Below are positions 1 through 7,206 of a DNA stretch of 64,000 nt, in pieces. A program made the position numbers and the translations under genes. This stretch comes from Salinibacterium sp. SWN248. GTDB taxonomy: Bacteria > Actinomycetota > Actinomycetes > Actinomycetales > Microbacteriaceae. The stretch spans positions 661,912 through 725,911 of the forward strand of contig NZ_JADYWW010000002.1 of NCBI RefSeq assembly GCF_015864575.1, in the 5' to 3' direction. How positions within the stretch are numbered: position 1 is the first letter of the stretch; every line of letters begins with the position of its first letter. The notes below the pieces were generated by a model. It was not told the origin of the DNA. It saw only the letters and a program-made list of their open reading frames with translations, and ran no database searches.

Positions 1-62
1 GGCCGCTTCTAAAAACGGTCGCGGAGCGAAGCGAACGAGGCCGCACGAATGGGTAAGAGCGA

Positions 63-890
63 TTAGCCCGCAGCGAGCTCCGTGGCCCGAGCGAGCGCCG
101 CAGCGGTCGCCTTGTCGAAAATAGCCTTCAGGTCGGCAGCCTGCAGCTGTTCAACCGCACGCTCGGTTGTGCCCTTGGGGCTCGTAACCTGCTTACGCAG
201 TTGCGCCGGTGAACTATCGGATGACGCCAGCAGTGCGAGCGATCCTTCGAACGTTCCGGCCACCAGAGTCAGAGCCTGCTCGGGAGTGAACCCCATGTCG
301 ACCGCAGTGCGAGAAAACTCTTCGAGAATCAGGAACACGTAGGCCGGGCCGGAACCCGAGATGGTGCTGAGCGCATCAATTTGCGATTCCGGTGTTTCGA
401 CGACGGTGCCAACGGTTTCGAATACGGCGCGGCCGAGAGCGAGGTCATCGTCGCTGGCGCGCGATCCGGCGCTGAGTCCGGTCACGGCCTTGCCGACGAT
501 AGCGGGGGTGTTGGGCATGGCACGCAACACGACGTTGTCGACGATGCCCTCCATGCGCGCGGTTGTTACCCCGGCAGCAACGCTGATGATGATCGCATCG
601 GGTTCCAAGAACGGAGCGAGGTCAGTGAGAGTGTCAGGGATCATGGCGGGCTTTACCCCCAGCATCACGACCTTTGCCCCCTTCACAGCGCGCGCATTGC
701 CATCAGGAGTATTCTCCAGCGCAAAGGACTCCACGCCTTCAGAGCGCACCACAGCAGCCTTGGCTTCGGTGCGATTGGTTACGCGGATGCCCCCGCTTAC
801 CGTCACCGAGGGGTCAAGCAAACCCTGCAGGATGGCACCCCCCATTGATCCGGCGCCGACAATTGCAATGCTAGGAAGAGAAGTAGTCAC
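63..890 (-). CDS. proC: Pyrroline-5-carboxylate reductase
   Basis: Last step of proline synthesis: NAD(P)H reduction of 1-pyrroline-5-carboxylate in the cytosol. The 275-residue length is typical. The Rossmann motif GAGSMGG lies at residues 12-18, VKP at 79-80, MPNTP at 125-129, and the C-terminal dimerisation part carries SGSGPAY (178-184) and TSPKGTT (236-242). The start is GTG at 890, six nt downstream of a TAGGAT hexamer on the minus strand, so the mRNA is probably leaderless. It is divergent from the cation transporter gene, and the two share a palindromic -10 region. Family assignment is secure. Confidence 0.96.
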   Translation of the reverse strand: MTTSLPSIAIVGAGSMGGAILQGLLDPSVTVSGGIRVTNRTEAKAAVVRSEGVESFALENTPDGNARAVKGAKVVMLGVKPAMIPDTLTDLAPFLEPDAIIISVAAGVTTARMEGIVDNVVLRAMPNTPAIVGKAVTGLSAGSRASDDDLALGRAVFETVGTVVETPESQIDALSTISGSGPAYVFLILEEFSRTAVDMGFTPEQALTLVAGTFEGSLALLASSDSSPAQLRKQVTSPKGTTERAVEQLQAADLKAIFDKATAAALARATELAAG

Positions 891-896
891 GTGAAC

Positions 897-906
897 ATCC
901 TAGGAT
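897..906. promoter_or_regulatory. Palindromic -10 shared by divergent proC and CDF genes
   Basis: ATCCTAGGAT is a perfect 10-bp palindrome in the 23-bp gap between two divergent start codons. Read rightwards, TAGGAT (901-906) lies 7 nt before the ATG at 914. Read leftwards, TAGGAT (897-902) lies 6 nt before the GTG at 890. Both distances fit transcription starting at or next to the start codon. No convincing -35 is visible for the rightward side; leftwards a CTGACG-like sequence lies 18 bp away. Function is inferred from position. Confidence 0.6.
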
Positions 907-913
907 TGATCGC

Positions 914-1876
914 ATGAGCGCGTCAGGCGGAACCAAAGCAATCCTCGCGGCAATGTTGGCGAACGGCGGAATCGCTGTCACCAAGTTCATTGCCTTCTTG
1001 ATTTCGGGGTCTAGTTCGATGCTCGCGGAGAGCGTGCACTCCGTGGCAGACACCAGCAATCAGGCCCTGCTGCTGCTCGGTGGCAAGCAAGCGAAGAAGC
1101 ACGCGGATGCCGAGCATCCGTTCGGTTACGGCCGCGAGCGCTACGTCTACGCGTTTGTCGTTTCAATCATCCTGTTCTCGGTCGGTGGCGTGTTCTCGCT
1201 CTACGAGGGCGTGAGCAAGCTGCAAGACCCGCACCCGCTCGAGCAAGCCTGGTTGCCGATCACGGTGCTGTTGATTGCGATCGTGCTTGAGGGCTTCTCC
1301 TTGCGCACCGCAGTAAGAGAGTCGAACCTCGTGCGCGGCAAGCAGAGCTGGGTGGCGTTCGTGCGTCACGCCAAGGCTCCGGAGCTTCCCGTCGTGCTGC
1401 TCGAAGACGTTGCCGCTCTGCTCGGTCTGGTTCTCGCCCTCTTCGGCGTTGGGCTGACGATTATTACGGGCGACTCGCTCTGGGATGCCATCGGCACAAT
1501 CGCCATCGGTGTTCTGCTGATCATCGTCGCGATCATCCTCGGCATCGAAACCAAGAGCTTGCTTGTGGGTGAAGGTGCCACGGTCAAGCAACGCAACACC
1601 ATCCGCGACGCCATCAACGCGCACCCCGACGTTCGCTCGCTCATCCACATGAAGACGCTCTACCTCGGCCCCGAAGAGCTCATGGTCGCCGCCAAGGTCG
1701 ACTTCGGCGCTCAGACCCGACTGGTGGATGTCGCCGCCAGCATCGATAGCGTGGAGAAAGAGATCCGCGAAGCCGAGCCAATGGCGCGCGTTATCTACAT
1801 CGAACCTGACGTCTACCGTCGCCCGCCCGAAGCAGCCCCACCCACTGACACCATCGTCATCGTGGGCAACGACTAA
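914..1876 (+). CDS. Cation diffusion facilitator family transporter
   Basis: A proton-coupled divalent metal exporter of the inner membrane, 320 residues. The first half contains a hydrophobic segment with the CDF metal-site motif H42-S-V-A-D46, then the conserved loop around AEHPFGYGRERY (66-77). Further membrane segments follow at about 78-100, 113-130, 162-180 and 190-212, one of them carrying the E-D-V-A-A pattern (164-168). The C-terminal 100 residues form the usual cytosolic ferredoxin-like domain. Metal specificity (Zn, Fe, Mn, Co) cannot be told from sequence alone. The ATG follows TAGGAT by 7 nt, so it is probably leaderless. The next small membrane protein gene starts 17 nt after its stop, probably in the same transcript. 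Confidence 0.92.
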   Translation: MSASGGTKAILAAMLANGGIAVTKFIAFLISGSSSMLAESVHSVADTSNQALLLLGGKQAKKHADAEHPFGYGRERYVYAFVVSIILFSVGGVFSLYEGVSKLQDPHPLEQAWLPITVLLIAIVLEGFSLRTAVRESNLVRGKQSWVAFVRHAKAPELPVVLLEDVAALLGLVLALFGVGLTIITGDSLWDAIGTIAIGVLLIIVAIILGIETKSLLVGEGATVKQRNTIRDAINAHPDVRSLIHMKTLYLGPEELMVAAKVDFGAQTRLVDVAASIDSVEKEIREAEPMARVIYIEPDVYRRPPEAAPPTDTIVIVGND

Positions 1877-1893
1877 AGAAAGATCCCGCCATC

Positions 1894-2277
1894 ATGAACT
1901 TTGAACCAATCATTCACACCGTGCTCGCGCTGCACATCTTGGGACTTGCGCTCATCATCGGATCATTCGCACTTCAGTTGCGCCGCAAGGAAGGCTTCGA
2001 ACTCGGCACCATGCTGATCGGCGCCATCACGCAACTCGTGACCGGGCTCATCCTCGTGGGCCTCGTGCAGATGAACGACGAAGACGTCAACAACGCCAAG
2101 ATCGCCGTGAAGCTGATCTTCGCGATCATCGTTCTCGTCGCCGTCATGATCGCGCGCTCGCGCCAGGCCAAGGCCCTCAGCGCTGGAACCAGCGAAAAGA
2201 AAGCCACCCTGCCGTTCCTGCACCTTGCGGGCATGGGCGCCCTCATCAACGTGTTCGTTGCGGTGCTCTGGCACTAA
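1894..2277 (+). CDS. Small four-helix membrane protein, function unknown
   Basis: 127 residues with four predicted membrane segments at about 8-26, 37-58, 68-88 and 105-126. The loops are short and charged; the one between helices 3 and 4 holds RSRQAKALSAGTSEKK. I do not recognise a named family. It starts 17 nt after the CDF transporter stop, so it is likely co-transcribed. The ribosome binding site is weak (AAAGA), which suggests translational coupling. A link to cation transport is only suggested by position. Confidence 0.8.
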   Translation: MNFEPIIHTVLALHILGLALIIGSFALQLRRKEGFELGTMLIGAITQLVTGLILVGLVQMNDEDVNNAKIAVKLIFAIIVLVAVMIARSRQAKALSAGTSEKKATLPFLHLAGMGALINVFVAVLWH

Positions 2278-2292
2278 GCCAGGCCTAGCGGG

Positions 2293-2745
2293 CTAGCGGC
2301 GGGCTTCGAAAAAGTCCGTCAGCAGCGCGGCGCATTCAGCCTCTTGGATGCCCGCCACAACCTCGACCTTGTGCGGAAGCCGGCGGTCACGCAGCAAATC
2401 GTTAACGCTGCCTGATGCGCCGGCTTTTTCGTCCCACGCCCCAAACACCACGCGCGGGATGCGGGCCTGCAGAATCGCGCCAGCACACATCGTGCACGGC
2501 TCAAGCGTGACCACGAGAGTCATGGAGTCGAGGCGCCACGAACCGGTGGCCGCGGCCGCTGCCCGGATTGCCACTACCTCGGCGTGCGCCGTGGGGTCGC
2601 CCGTGAGCTCCCGCTCATTGCGCCCAACGGAGACGAGATTGTCGTTCTGATCAAAGACGAGAGCAGCGACAGGAACGTCGGCAGAATCGGCTGTGAGCTT
2701 GGCCTCAGCGATGGCCAGCGTCATCCATTGATCGAACTTTGTCAC
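2293..2745 (-). CDS. tadA: tRNA adenosine(34) deaminase
   Basis: Deaminates adenosine to inosine at the wobble position of tRNA-Arg. Counted from the chosen GTG start (2745) the protein has 150 residues, with the zinc and catalytic motif H54-A-E56 and the second motif P83-C84-T-M-C87, both diagnostic of the cytidine/deoxycytidylate deaminase fold of TadA. I chose GTG at 2745 over an upstream in-frame ATG at 2775 because GGAGAA lies 6 nt before the GTG, and because the longer form would start only 13 bp from the divergent upp start. The first ten residues of the longer form resemble nothing in the family. Confidence 0.93.
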   Translation of the reverse strand: MTKFDQWMTLAIAEAKLTADSADVPVAALVFDQNDNLVSVGRNERELTGDPTAHAEVVAIRAAAAATGSWRLDSMTLVVTLEPCTMCAGAILQARIPRVVFGAWDEKAGASGSVNDLLRDRRLPHKVEVVAGIQEAECAALLTDFFEARR

Positions 2746-2788
2746 GATCGGTTCTCCAAGTGGTCCGTACCTCAAGTAGATTTAGCCT

Positions 2789-3421
2789 ATGCGAGTTCAC
2801 GTTGCCGACCACCCGCTCATCACGCACAAGCTCACCGTGCTGCGCGACAAGAACACCGCGGCCCCCACTTTTCGGGCGCTGACGGAGGAGCTAGTGACGC
2901 TTTTGGCGTACGAAGCGACCCGTTCGGTGCGCGTTGAAGAGGTCGACATTGAGACCCCCGTTACCGCGACGAAGGGTGTGGCAATCAGCTCGCCCAAGCC
3001 GCTCGTGGTGCCGATTCTTCGCGCCGGACTCGGCATGCTTGAAGGAATGGTCAAGCTCGTTCCGACCGCTGAAGTCGGATTCTTAGGCATGGTGCGCAAC
3101 GAAGAAACGCTGAAGCCAGACACCTACGCCGAACGCCTGCCCGACGATCTGTCGAACCGCCAGTGCTTCGTTCTCGACCCCATGCTGGCCACCGGTGGCT
3201 CGCTCATTGCGGCCATCCAGTACCTGCTCGACCGCGGTGCAACGGATGTCACGGCCGTCTGCATCCTCGGAGCTCCCGAAGGTCTCGCCGCTGTCGAGAA
3301 GGCCATGGAAGGCCAAAACGTCACGATCGTGCTCGGCGCGCTCGACGAACGCCTCAACGAGAACGGCTACATCGTGCCCGGCCTCGGCGATGCTGGCGAC
3401 CGACTGTACGGTCTCGTCTAG
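2789..3421 (+). CDS. upp: Uracil phosphoribosyltransferase
   Basis: Pyrimidine salvage: converts uracil and PRPP to UMP. At 210 residues it has the usual length. The PRPP-binding loop reads DPMLATGG (130-137), the substrate region PILRAGLGM (75-83) is intact, and the C-terminus has the uracil-site residues around [13 protein letters not shown]. The ATG lies 6 nt after TAGATT (2777-2782), so the transcript may be leaderless. It is divergent from tadA. Confidence 0.97.
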   Translation: MRVHVADHPLITHKLTVLRDKNTAAPTFRALTEELVTLLAYEATRSVRVEEVDIETPVTATKGVAISSPKPLVVPILRAGLGMLEGMVKLVPTAEVGFLGMVRNEETLKPDTYAERLPDDLSNRQCFVLDPMLATGGSLIAAIQYLLDRGATDVTAVCILGAPEGLAAVEKAMEGQNVTIVLGALDERLNENGYIVPGLGDAGDRLYGLV

Positions 3422-3443
3422 CAGCACAATTGTCGCGCGCAAC

Positions 3444-3473
3444 TTGACAGAGGCGCGCTGTATGAAACATCAT
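3444..3473 (+). promoter_or_regulatory. Candidate promoter of the cysteine-rich leader ORF
   Basis: A consensus TTGACA (3444-3449) is followed after 18 bp by CATCAT (3468-3473), a -10 of the form NANNNT. This would place the transcription start at about 3480-3481, on the ATG of the 37-codon ORF. The downstream winged-helix gene would then be read from a leader of about 270 nt. Confidence 0.5.
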
Positions 3474-3480
3474 TGCAACC

Positions 3481-3594
3481 ATGACTGTACAAACTCGCGA
3501 CCTGACCGCCCTCGTGGCTTCCAGGACCGCTAGCGCGATGCTTACGAGCACTGCGGTGGCGGGCGACGTTTCGTGTTGTCGAATGTGTGCCTAG
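3481..3594 (+). CDS. 37-codon cysteine-rich leader peptide candidate
   Basis: A short ORF whose peptide ends in VSCCRMCA, so three of its last seven residues are cysteine. All three are TGT codons, uncommon in a high-GC genome, and one CGA arginine codon lies between them. The ATG sits at the predicted transcription start (leaderless). A second in-frame ATG at 3538 would give 18 residues. In actinobacteria, leaderless polycysteine ORFs are known to act as cysteine-responsive attenuators upstream of sulfur genes. Here the next gene, 157 nt downstream, is a winged-helix regulator, so the target would be unusual. The coding call rests on codon content and position, not on homology I can test. 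Confidence 0.5.
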   Translation: MTVQTRDLTALVASRTASAMLTSTAVAGDVSCCRMCA

Positions 3595-3751
3595 TCGGCC
3601 TACCTGCGCCGGGCATTCTCACCAGATGGGATGCCCCCAGATCTTCGTCCTCATAACGGCGACTATCTAGCTCGACACACTATTTTTTTCCGAAGGATCA
3701 CACCCTCACCATCAGAGGCCCTTCACCCCTTATCCAAGGATTTCTGGACCC
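3595..3751 (+). other. Leader between small ORF and winged-helix gene
   Basis: 157 nt without a gene. It contains a possible hairpin pairing GGGCAT (3611-3616) with ATGCCC (3631-3636) and a run of seven T (3683-3689) not directly preceded by a strong stem. A ribosome site (AAGGAT) lies about 9 nt before the ATG at 3752. The arrangement would suit an attenuator, but I cannot draw convincing alternative terminator and antiterminator folds by eye. Confidence 0.3.
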
Positions 3752-4546
3752 ATGTCACTTGCAACAATCGAACGCACCACTCGCACCTCTTTCGCTTCCG
3801 CGGCTCCCGCGTTGGCACCGACCTACACTCCGCCGGCCCGCGACCTGTCGATTGCCGTGCAGCCCGCTCGCACGGTGCGCCCGGCAACGCCGACCCCGGC
3901 ACCCGCCGCGCCAGCCGCTGACGCACCACACCTGCGCGCTGTTCCGCAGGGAACCGAAGCTCGCGGCTTCGTGCTCTACGTCGGCATCGACGAGCTCAAG
4001 GCCGCCGCAGCCGGCACCGACCTGAGCGCGATTGTGGAGCAGCTCAAGCTCCTCACGCAGCAGCTCGTGCCGAACGCCGAAACTCACGCCGCCGTTGCCC
4101 TCGCCCCCGTGGGCGCCGGTGGACGCGACGTCGACGTCGTGCGCCTCGCCCTGCAAGACCCTTCCGCTCTCGCCAAGCACCGCCAGGTTGAAGAGCCCGA
4201 AGAGAAGCCCGCGAGCGGTGTGGTCGTTGACCTCTCCCGCAAGCGCGTGCTCATCGATGACGCGCCCGCAGCCCTCACCTACAAAGAGTTCGAGCTGCTG
4301 CAGTTCCTCATCCTGCGCGAATCGCAGACCATCGACCGCGCCCAGCTCATCTCTACGCTGTGGTCAGCGGAAGACGACGAAGCTCCCAACGAACGCACCA
4401 TCGACGTGCACATCCGTCGCCTGCGCTCCAAGCTCGGCGCGTACGAAGATGTTGTTCGTACGGTTCGTGGCATCGGGTACCGCTACGACCGTCATCCGGA
4501 TGTCTCGGTGCGCTTCGCCTCGACCCCCAGCCCCGACTTCATCTAA
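3752..4546 (+). CDS. Winged-helix (OmpR-type) transcriptional regulator without receiver domain
   Basis: 264 residues. The first 60 are Ala/Pro/Thr-rich and probably disordered. Residues 71-140 form an unrecognised small alpha/beta domain (starting RGFVLYVGIDELKAAA). Residues 157-247 are a clear OmpR/PhoB-type winged helix: LTYKEFELL (175-183), the recognition helix ERTIDVHIRRLRSKL (214-228) and the wing VRTVRGIGYRY (236-245). There is no phospho-acceptor receiver domain, so it is an orphan regulator whose input may be the 71-140 domain. No sensor kinase is adjacent. The long leader with a cysteine-rich ORF suggests its synthesis is controlled post-transcriptionally. Confidence 0.85.
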   Translation: MSLATIERTTRTSFASAAPALAPTYTPPARDLSIAVQPARTVRPATPTPAPAAPAADAPHLRAVPQGTEARGFVLYVGIDELKAAAAGTDLSAIVEQLKLLTQQLVPNAETHAAVALAPVGAGGRDVDVVRLALQDPSALAKHRQVEEPEEKPASGVVVDLSRKRVLIDDAPAALTYKEFELLQFLILRESQTIDRAQLISTLWSAEDDEAPNERTIDVHIRRLRSKLGAYEDVVRTVRGIGYRYDRHPDVSVRFASTPSPDFI

Positions 4547-4632
4547 CGGCTGTTCGCGCCGTCGCTGCGGGTGCAGAGAACCACTCTCGCTCGGCGTAGA
4601 GGTTCAGCGCTGGCGCGTGTCACACTGACCGG

Positions 4633-5259
4633 ATGACAACGACTGATGCCACCCGGATGCCCGAGAAGATGTCACGGGATCGAGAAGCGCTCGACGCCCT
4701 CCTCGACTCGGAGATCGTCGGGAACGTCGCCTATGTTCACGACGACGGAACCCCCGGCGTTTTGCCGACCGCGGTTGCTCGCCTCGGCGACGAGTTGATC
4801 GTGCACGGGTCGAGCGGTTCACGCTGGATGCGGCTCGTTTCTGGTGCGCCCGTCGCCGTTTCGGTGACAGCAGTCGGCGGCATTGTGGTCGCGCGCTCCG
4901 CCTTCGAGTCGTCGCTCATCTACAGCAGCGCCGTACTGTTCGGCTCCTTTCGCGTGCTCGAGGGCGAGGAAAAGGCTGCCGCCGTCAACGCCATCACCGA
5001 GAAGATGATCCCCGGCCGTCTGGCCGAAGTGCGCCCCAACAGCAAGAAAGAACTCGCCGCCACCCTCGTGCTTGCGCTGCCGATCGCCGAATGGTCGTTG
5101 CGCACCTCCGACGACTGGCCCGATGACACCGACGACGATATCGCCGGCAACGCGTGGGGCGGGCAGGTGCGATTCGGAGCTCGAGCCGTTGAGGTTGTTG
5201 CCACGCCTGACCTGCGCTCCGGCATCCGCGTGCCTGAGTCTGTTCGGGCGTTCGAGTAG
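4633..5259 (+). CDS. Pyridoxamine 5'-phosphate oxidase-fold flavin-binding protein (NimA-like)
   Basis: 208 residues with the split beta-barrel flavin-binding fold of the PNPOx-like/NimA group. The features are an N-terminal helix (SRDREALDALLDSEIVG), strand VAYVHDDGTPGVLPTAVA, and GDELIVHGSSGSRWMRLV followed by a hydrophobic strand. Such proteins bind FMN, F420 or heme and some reduce nitroimidazoles; the substrate here is unknown. The ATG is 6 nt downstream of CACACT, which may be a -10 (leaderless). It stands alone. Confidence 0.8.
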   Translation: MTTTDATRMPEKMSRDREALDALLDSEIVGNVAYVHDDGTPGVLPTAVARLGDELIVHGSSGSRWMRLVSGAPVAVSVTAVGGIVVARSAFESSLIYSSAVLFGSFRVLEGEEKAAAVNAITEKMIPGRLAEVRPNSKKELAATLVLALPIAEWSLRTSDDWPDDTDDDIAGNAWGGQVRFGARAVEVVATPDLRSGIRVPESVRAFE

Positions 5260-5290
5260 CGGATGTCCGCTAGCGGCAAACACCGCCGCT

Positions 5291-5319
5291 CTGCCAATTC
5301 ACCCCCGCTTTGATACTCT
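5291..5319 (+). promoter_or_regulatory. Candidate promoter of the SMR exporter
   Basis: CTGCCA (5291-5296), 17-bp spacer, TACTCT (5314-5319). The predicted start near 5326 gives a leader of about 70 nt containing a strong stem-loop. Weak -35; assignment by position and spacing. Confidence 0.4.
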
Positions 5320-5322
5320 AAA

Positions 5323-5354
5323 CGGGTAGCCGCAACGACGGCTCCCGACGACGG
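5323..5354 (+). promoter_or_regulatory. Structured 5' leader of the SMR exporter gene
   Basis: CGGG (5323-5326), a bulged T and AGCCG (5328-5332) pair with CGGCT (5339-5343) and CCCG (5344-5347), leaving the loop CAACGA. An overlapping alternative stem CCG-ACGA-CGG (5345-5354) has an ACGA tetraloop. Guanidine exporters of this family are often preceded by guanidine riboswitches, and the guanidine-II class uses paired ACGR-loop hairpins. The match here is incomplete (two extra loop bases in the first hairpin, a three-bp second stem), so riboswitch identity is speculative. Confidence 0.3.
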
Positions 5355-5396
5355 ATCAGTACCGGGTACGCGAAAAGACTGGCCAAGGAGACTCTT

Positions 5397-5720
5397 GTGT
5401 ATTGGCTTGTTTTGATTCTTTCTGGCGTGCTCGAAGCCGTCTGGGCTACCGCTCTGGGCAAATCGGAGGGCTTCACAAAGCTCTGGCCAACCGTGATTTT
5501 CGGTGTCGCCATTCTCGTAAGCATGGGCGGTCTCGGCTATGCCATGCGCGAGATTCCGATCGGCACCGCTTACGCCATCTGGGTGGGTATTGGTGCAGCG
5601 CTCACGGTGACCTACGCCATGGTGTTCGGCGGGGAACCCATCTCGTGGGTCAAGGTGTTACTCATCACCGGGTTGATCGGCTGCATCGTCGGACTCAAAC
5701 TCGTCGACACGGCGCACTAG
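5397..5720 (+). CDS. Small multidrug resistance family transporter (SugE/Gdx type)
   Basis: 107 residues, four membrane helices. The conserved acidic residue of the family is E13 (GVLEAVWATALGKSEG), and the helix 3 region reads IGTAYAIWVGIGAALT. The GKSEGF and short LKLVDTAH ending resemble SugE/Gdx guanidinium exporters more than broad-range EmrE types. It is a dual-topology proton antiporter of the inner membrane. The start is GTG at 5397, with AAGGAG 6 nt upstream. It is a single gene, so it likely works as a homodimer. Confidence 0.88.
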   Translation: MYWLVLILSGVLEAVWATALGKSEGFTKLWPTVIFGVAILVSMGGLGYAMREIPIGTAYAIWVGIGAALTVTYAMVFGGEPISWVKVLLITGLIGCIVGLKLVDTAH

Positions 5721-5756
5721 CTTTTCGACGGCCACGGCTCTGGCACAGTGCAGGGG

Positions 5757-6419
5757 CTATCGCGAGACGTGCACGACCGCGGCAATTAACCCCAGCATTG
5801 CGGCCAAGTCGAGGGCACCCCACGAGAAGATCCGCCGCCGTTGCCCTACGCGCACTCTCCACCACAAGAGACCCACTACTGCGATGAGCAGTCCGGGCCA
5901 CCACGTGACCGAGGCAACAAACTTCACTTCGTCAGCACGATCCGCAAGATTGGACGCGACGACGTTATAACCCGCGGTACCTGCCGCGTAGCCTGCGACG
6001 ATGGAGAGCACGATGAACGCGCCGCCCGCCAACACAAAGAGGATGCCTCCATAGAGTTGGTCCCAGCCACGCGGAAAGTGTCGGGGAGCGAGGGCATCGG
6101 GTTCGATTAGCCGTCTGGCCCTCCATTGGCGGGTGCTGACGACATTGACGGATGCGACGCCGAGGGAAACGACAGCGGCGAGACCAATAATCGCCCAACC
6201 GGGAACCGCCGTCACAAAAAGAGCGATCGAACTGGCCACGATAAAAATAGCGAGACCGAGCGGCCCCAAGCAGACCACCACGAGAAGAACGAGCATCCAT
6301 CCTTGAAGGATGCCGGCGAGGCCGAGGGATGAAACAACCACCGCGACGACACCCACGCCGACGATGTAGCCGATCTGCGCGGGCCGACGATCAATAGTGT
6401 GCCGCGAATCGCCGCCCAC
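5757..6419 (-). CDS. Tandem membrane-protein paralog A
   Basis: 220 residues from GTG at 6419. That GTG overlaps the TAG stop of paralog B by one base, so the two are translationally coupled. The open frame extends further upstream but would run into paralog B. About six hydrophobic segments occur in two halves: GYIVGVGVV..., then LGPLGLAIF and a helix ending ASVNVV; a charged loop; then GGILFVLAGGAFIVLS, WWPGLLIAVVGLLWW and a final WGALDLAAMLGLI. The same landmarks recur in the four neighbouring copies. I do not recognise the family; nothing indicates transport or catalysis. Confidence 0.75.
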   Translation of the reverse strand: MGGDSRHTIDRRPAQIGYIVGVGVVAVVVSSLGLAGILQGWMLVLLVVVCLGPLGLAIFIVASSIALFVTAVPGWAIIGLAAVVSLGVASVNVVSTRQWRARRLIEPDALAPRHFPRGWDQLYGGILFVLAGGAFIVLSIVAGYAAGTAGYNVVASNLADRADEVKFVASVTWWPGLLIAVVGLLWWRVRVGQRRRIFSWGALDLAAMLGLIAAVVHVSR

Positions 6420-7120
6420 TAGCGGGAACTGACGTCTAAGAGAACGCTGATGAGCACGAGCATTGCCACGAGATCGATCGCTGCCCACGCGGTAGCGGGT
6501 CTTCCTTTATCGACGCGAATAATCCACGTCACAAGACCGGCGACAGCAATCAGTAAGCCCGGCCACCAGATGACGGCAGCTGCACATTTCACCGGGGCGG
6601 CCTCGTCTACCGAGACGCCGGACGACATTCCATCCGCCAGCAGGATGACGCCTCCCGCGATCACGGAGAGCGCGATGAACGCCCAACCGGCAAGCGCGAA
6701 GAGCAGCTTGCTGAACGCTAGCCCATACCTCCGCGCCACGTCCGGCTCGTCCCCACTCAGCCCCTCAGAGAAAGGCGTCGCAGCAGCGATTCGTCGGCGA
6801 CGTCTGCCCTTCACGATGATCACGTTGAGTGACGCGGTAGCCATCGCGACCGCGGCTCCCATCGCAACCGCGATCGCCACGTCTGAAGCAGAGTTCGCTA
6901 GAGCAAACACCGCGGTGACGGGGAATGCGAGAAGGGCAGCGGCCGCAAGCCCCAGCGGTCCAAGGTAGAGGATCATCAGCAGCGGAAGAGTTCGCAGGTC
7001 GAATTGAGAGAACCAGATGAACAGTGCACTCAGCACGCCGGCCCCGGCGATATAGCCGACCGTGACAGGCCATCTCTCAAGCTGAATAGCCCAGCGATCG
7101 ACGACGGCACGGAGAGTCAT
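6419..7120 (-). CDS. Tandem membrane-protein paralog B
   Basis: 233 residues from ATG at 7120 (MTLRAVVDRW), chosen over an ATG at 7141 because the neighbouring copy also begins MTL. It has the same plan as paralog A: VGYIAGAGV, LYLGPLGLAAA, a helix ending ATASLNVII, an Arg-rich loop GRRRRRI, then LLFALAGWAFIALS, WWPGLLIAVAGLVTW and WAAIDLVAMLVLIS. It shares its stop with the start of paralog A. No recognised domain. Confidence 0.75.
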   Translation of the reverse strand: MTLRAVVDRWAIQLERWPVTVGYIAGAGVLSALFIWFSQFDLRTLPLLMILYLGPLGLAAAALLAFPVTAVFALANSASDVAIAVAMGAAVAMATASLNVIIVKGRRRRRIAAATPFSEGLSGDEPDVARRYGLAFSKLLFALAGWAFIALSVIAGGVILLADGMSSGVSVDEAAPVKCAAAVIWWPGLLIAVAGLVTWIIRVDKGRPATAWAAIDLVAMLVLISVLLDVSSR

Positions 7121-7206
7121 ATAGTGAGCGTAACCCAACATGCCCTTGCGGCAGGCTCAGCCCGATCCGCCCCTCGCGGCGCGCAGTGTGCACCGAGGGC
7201 GCAGGA

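Noticed and set aside
1..62. Gene fragment at the left edge
   Set aside because: Only 62 bp beyond the proC stop, no frame or RNA feature I can support.
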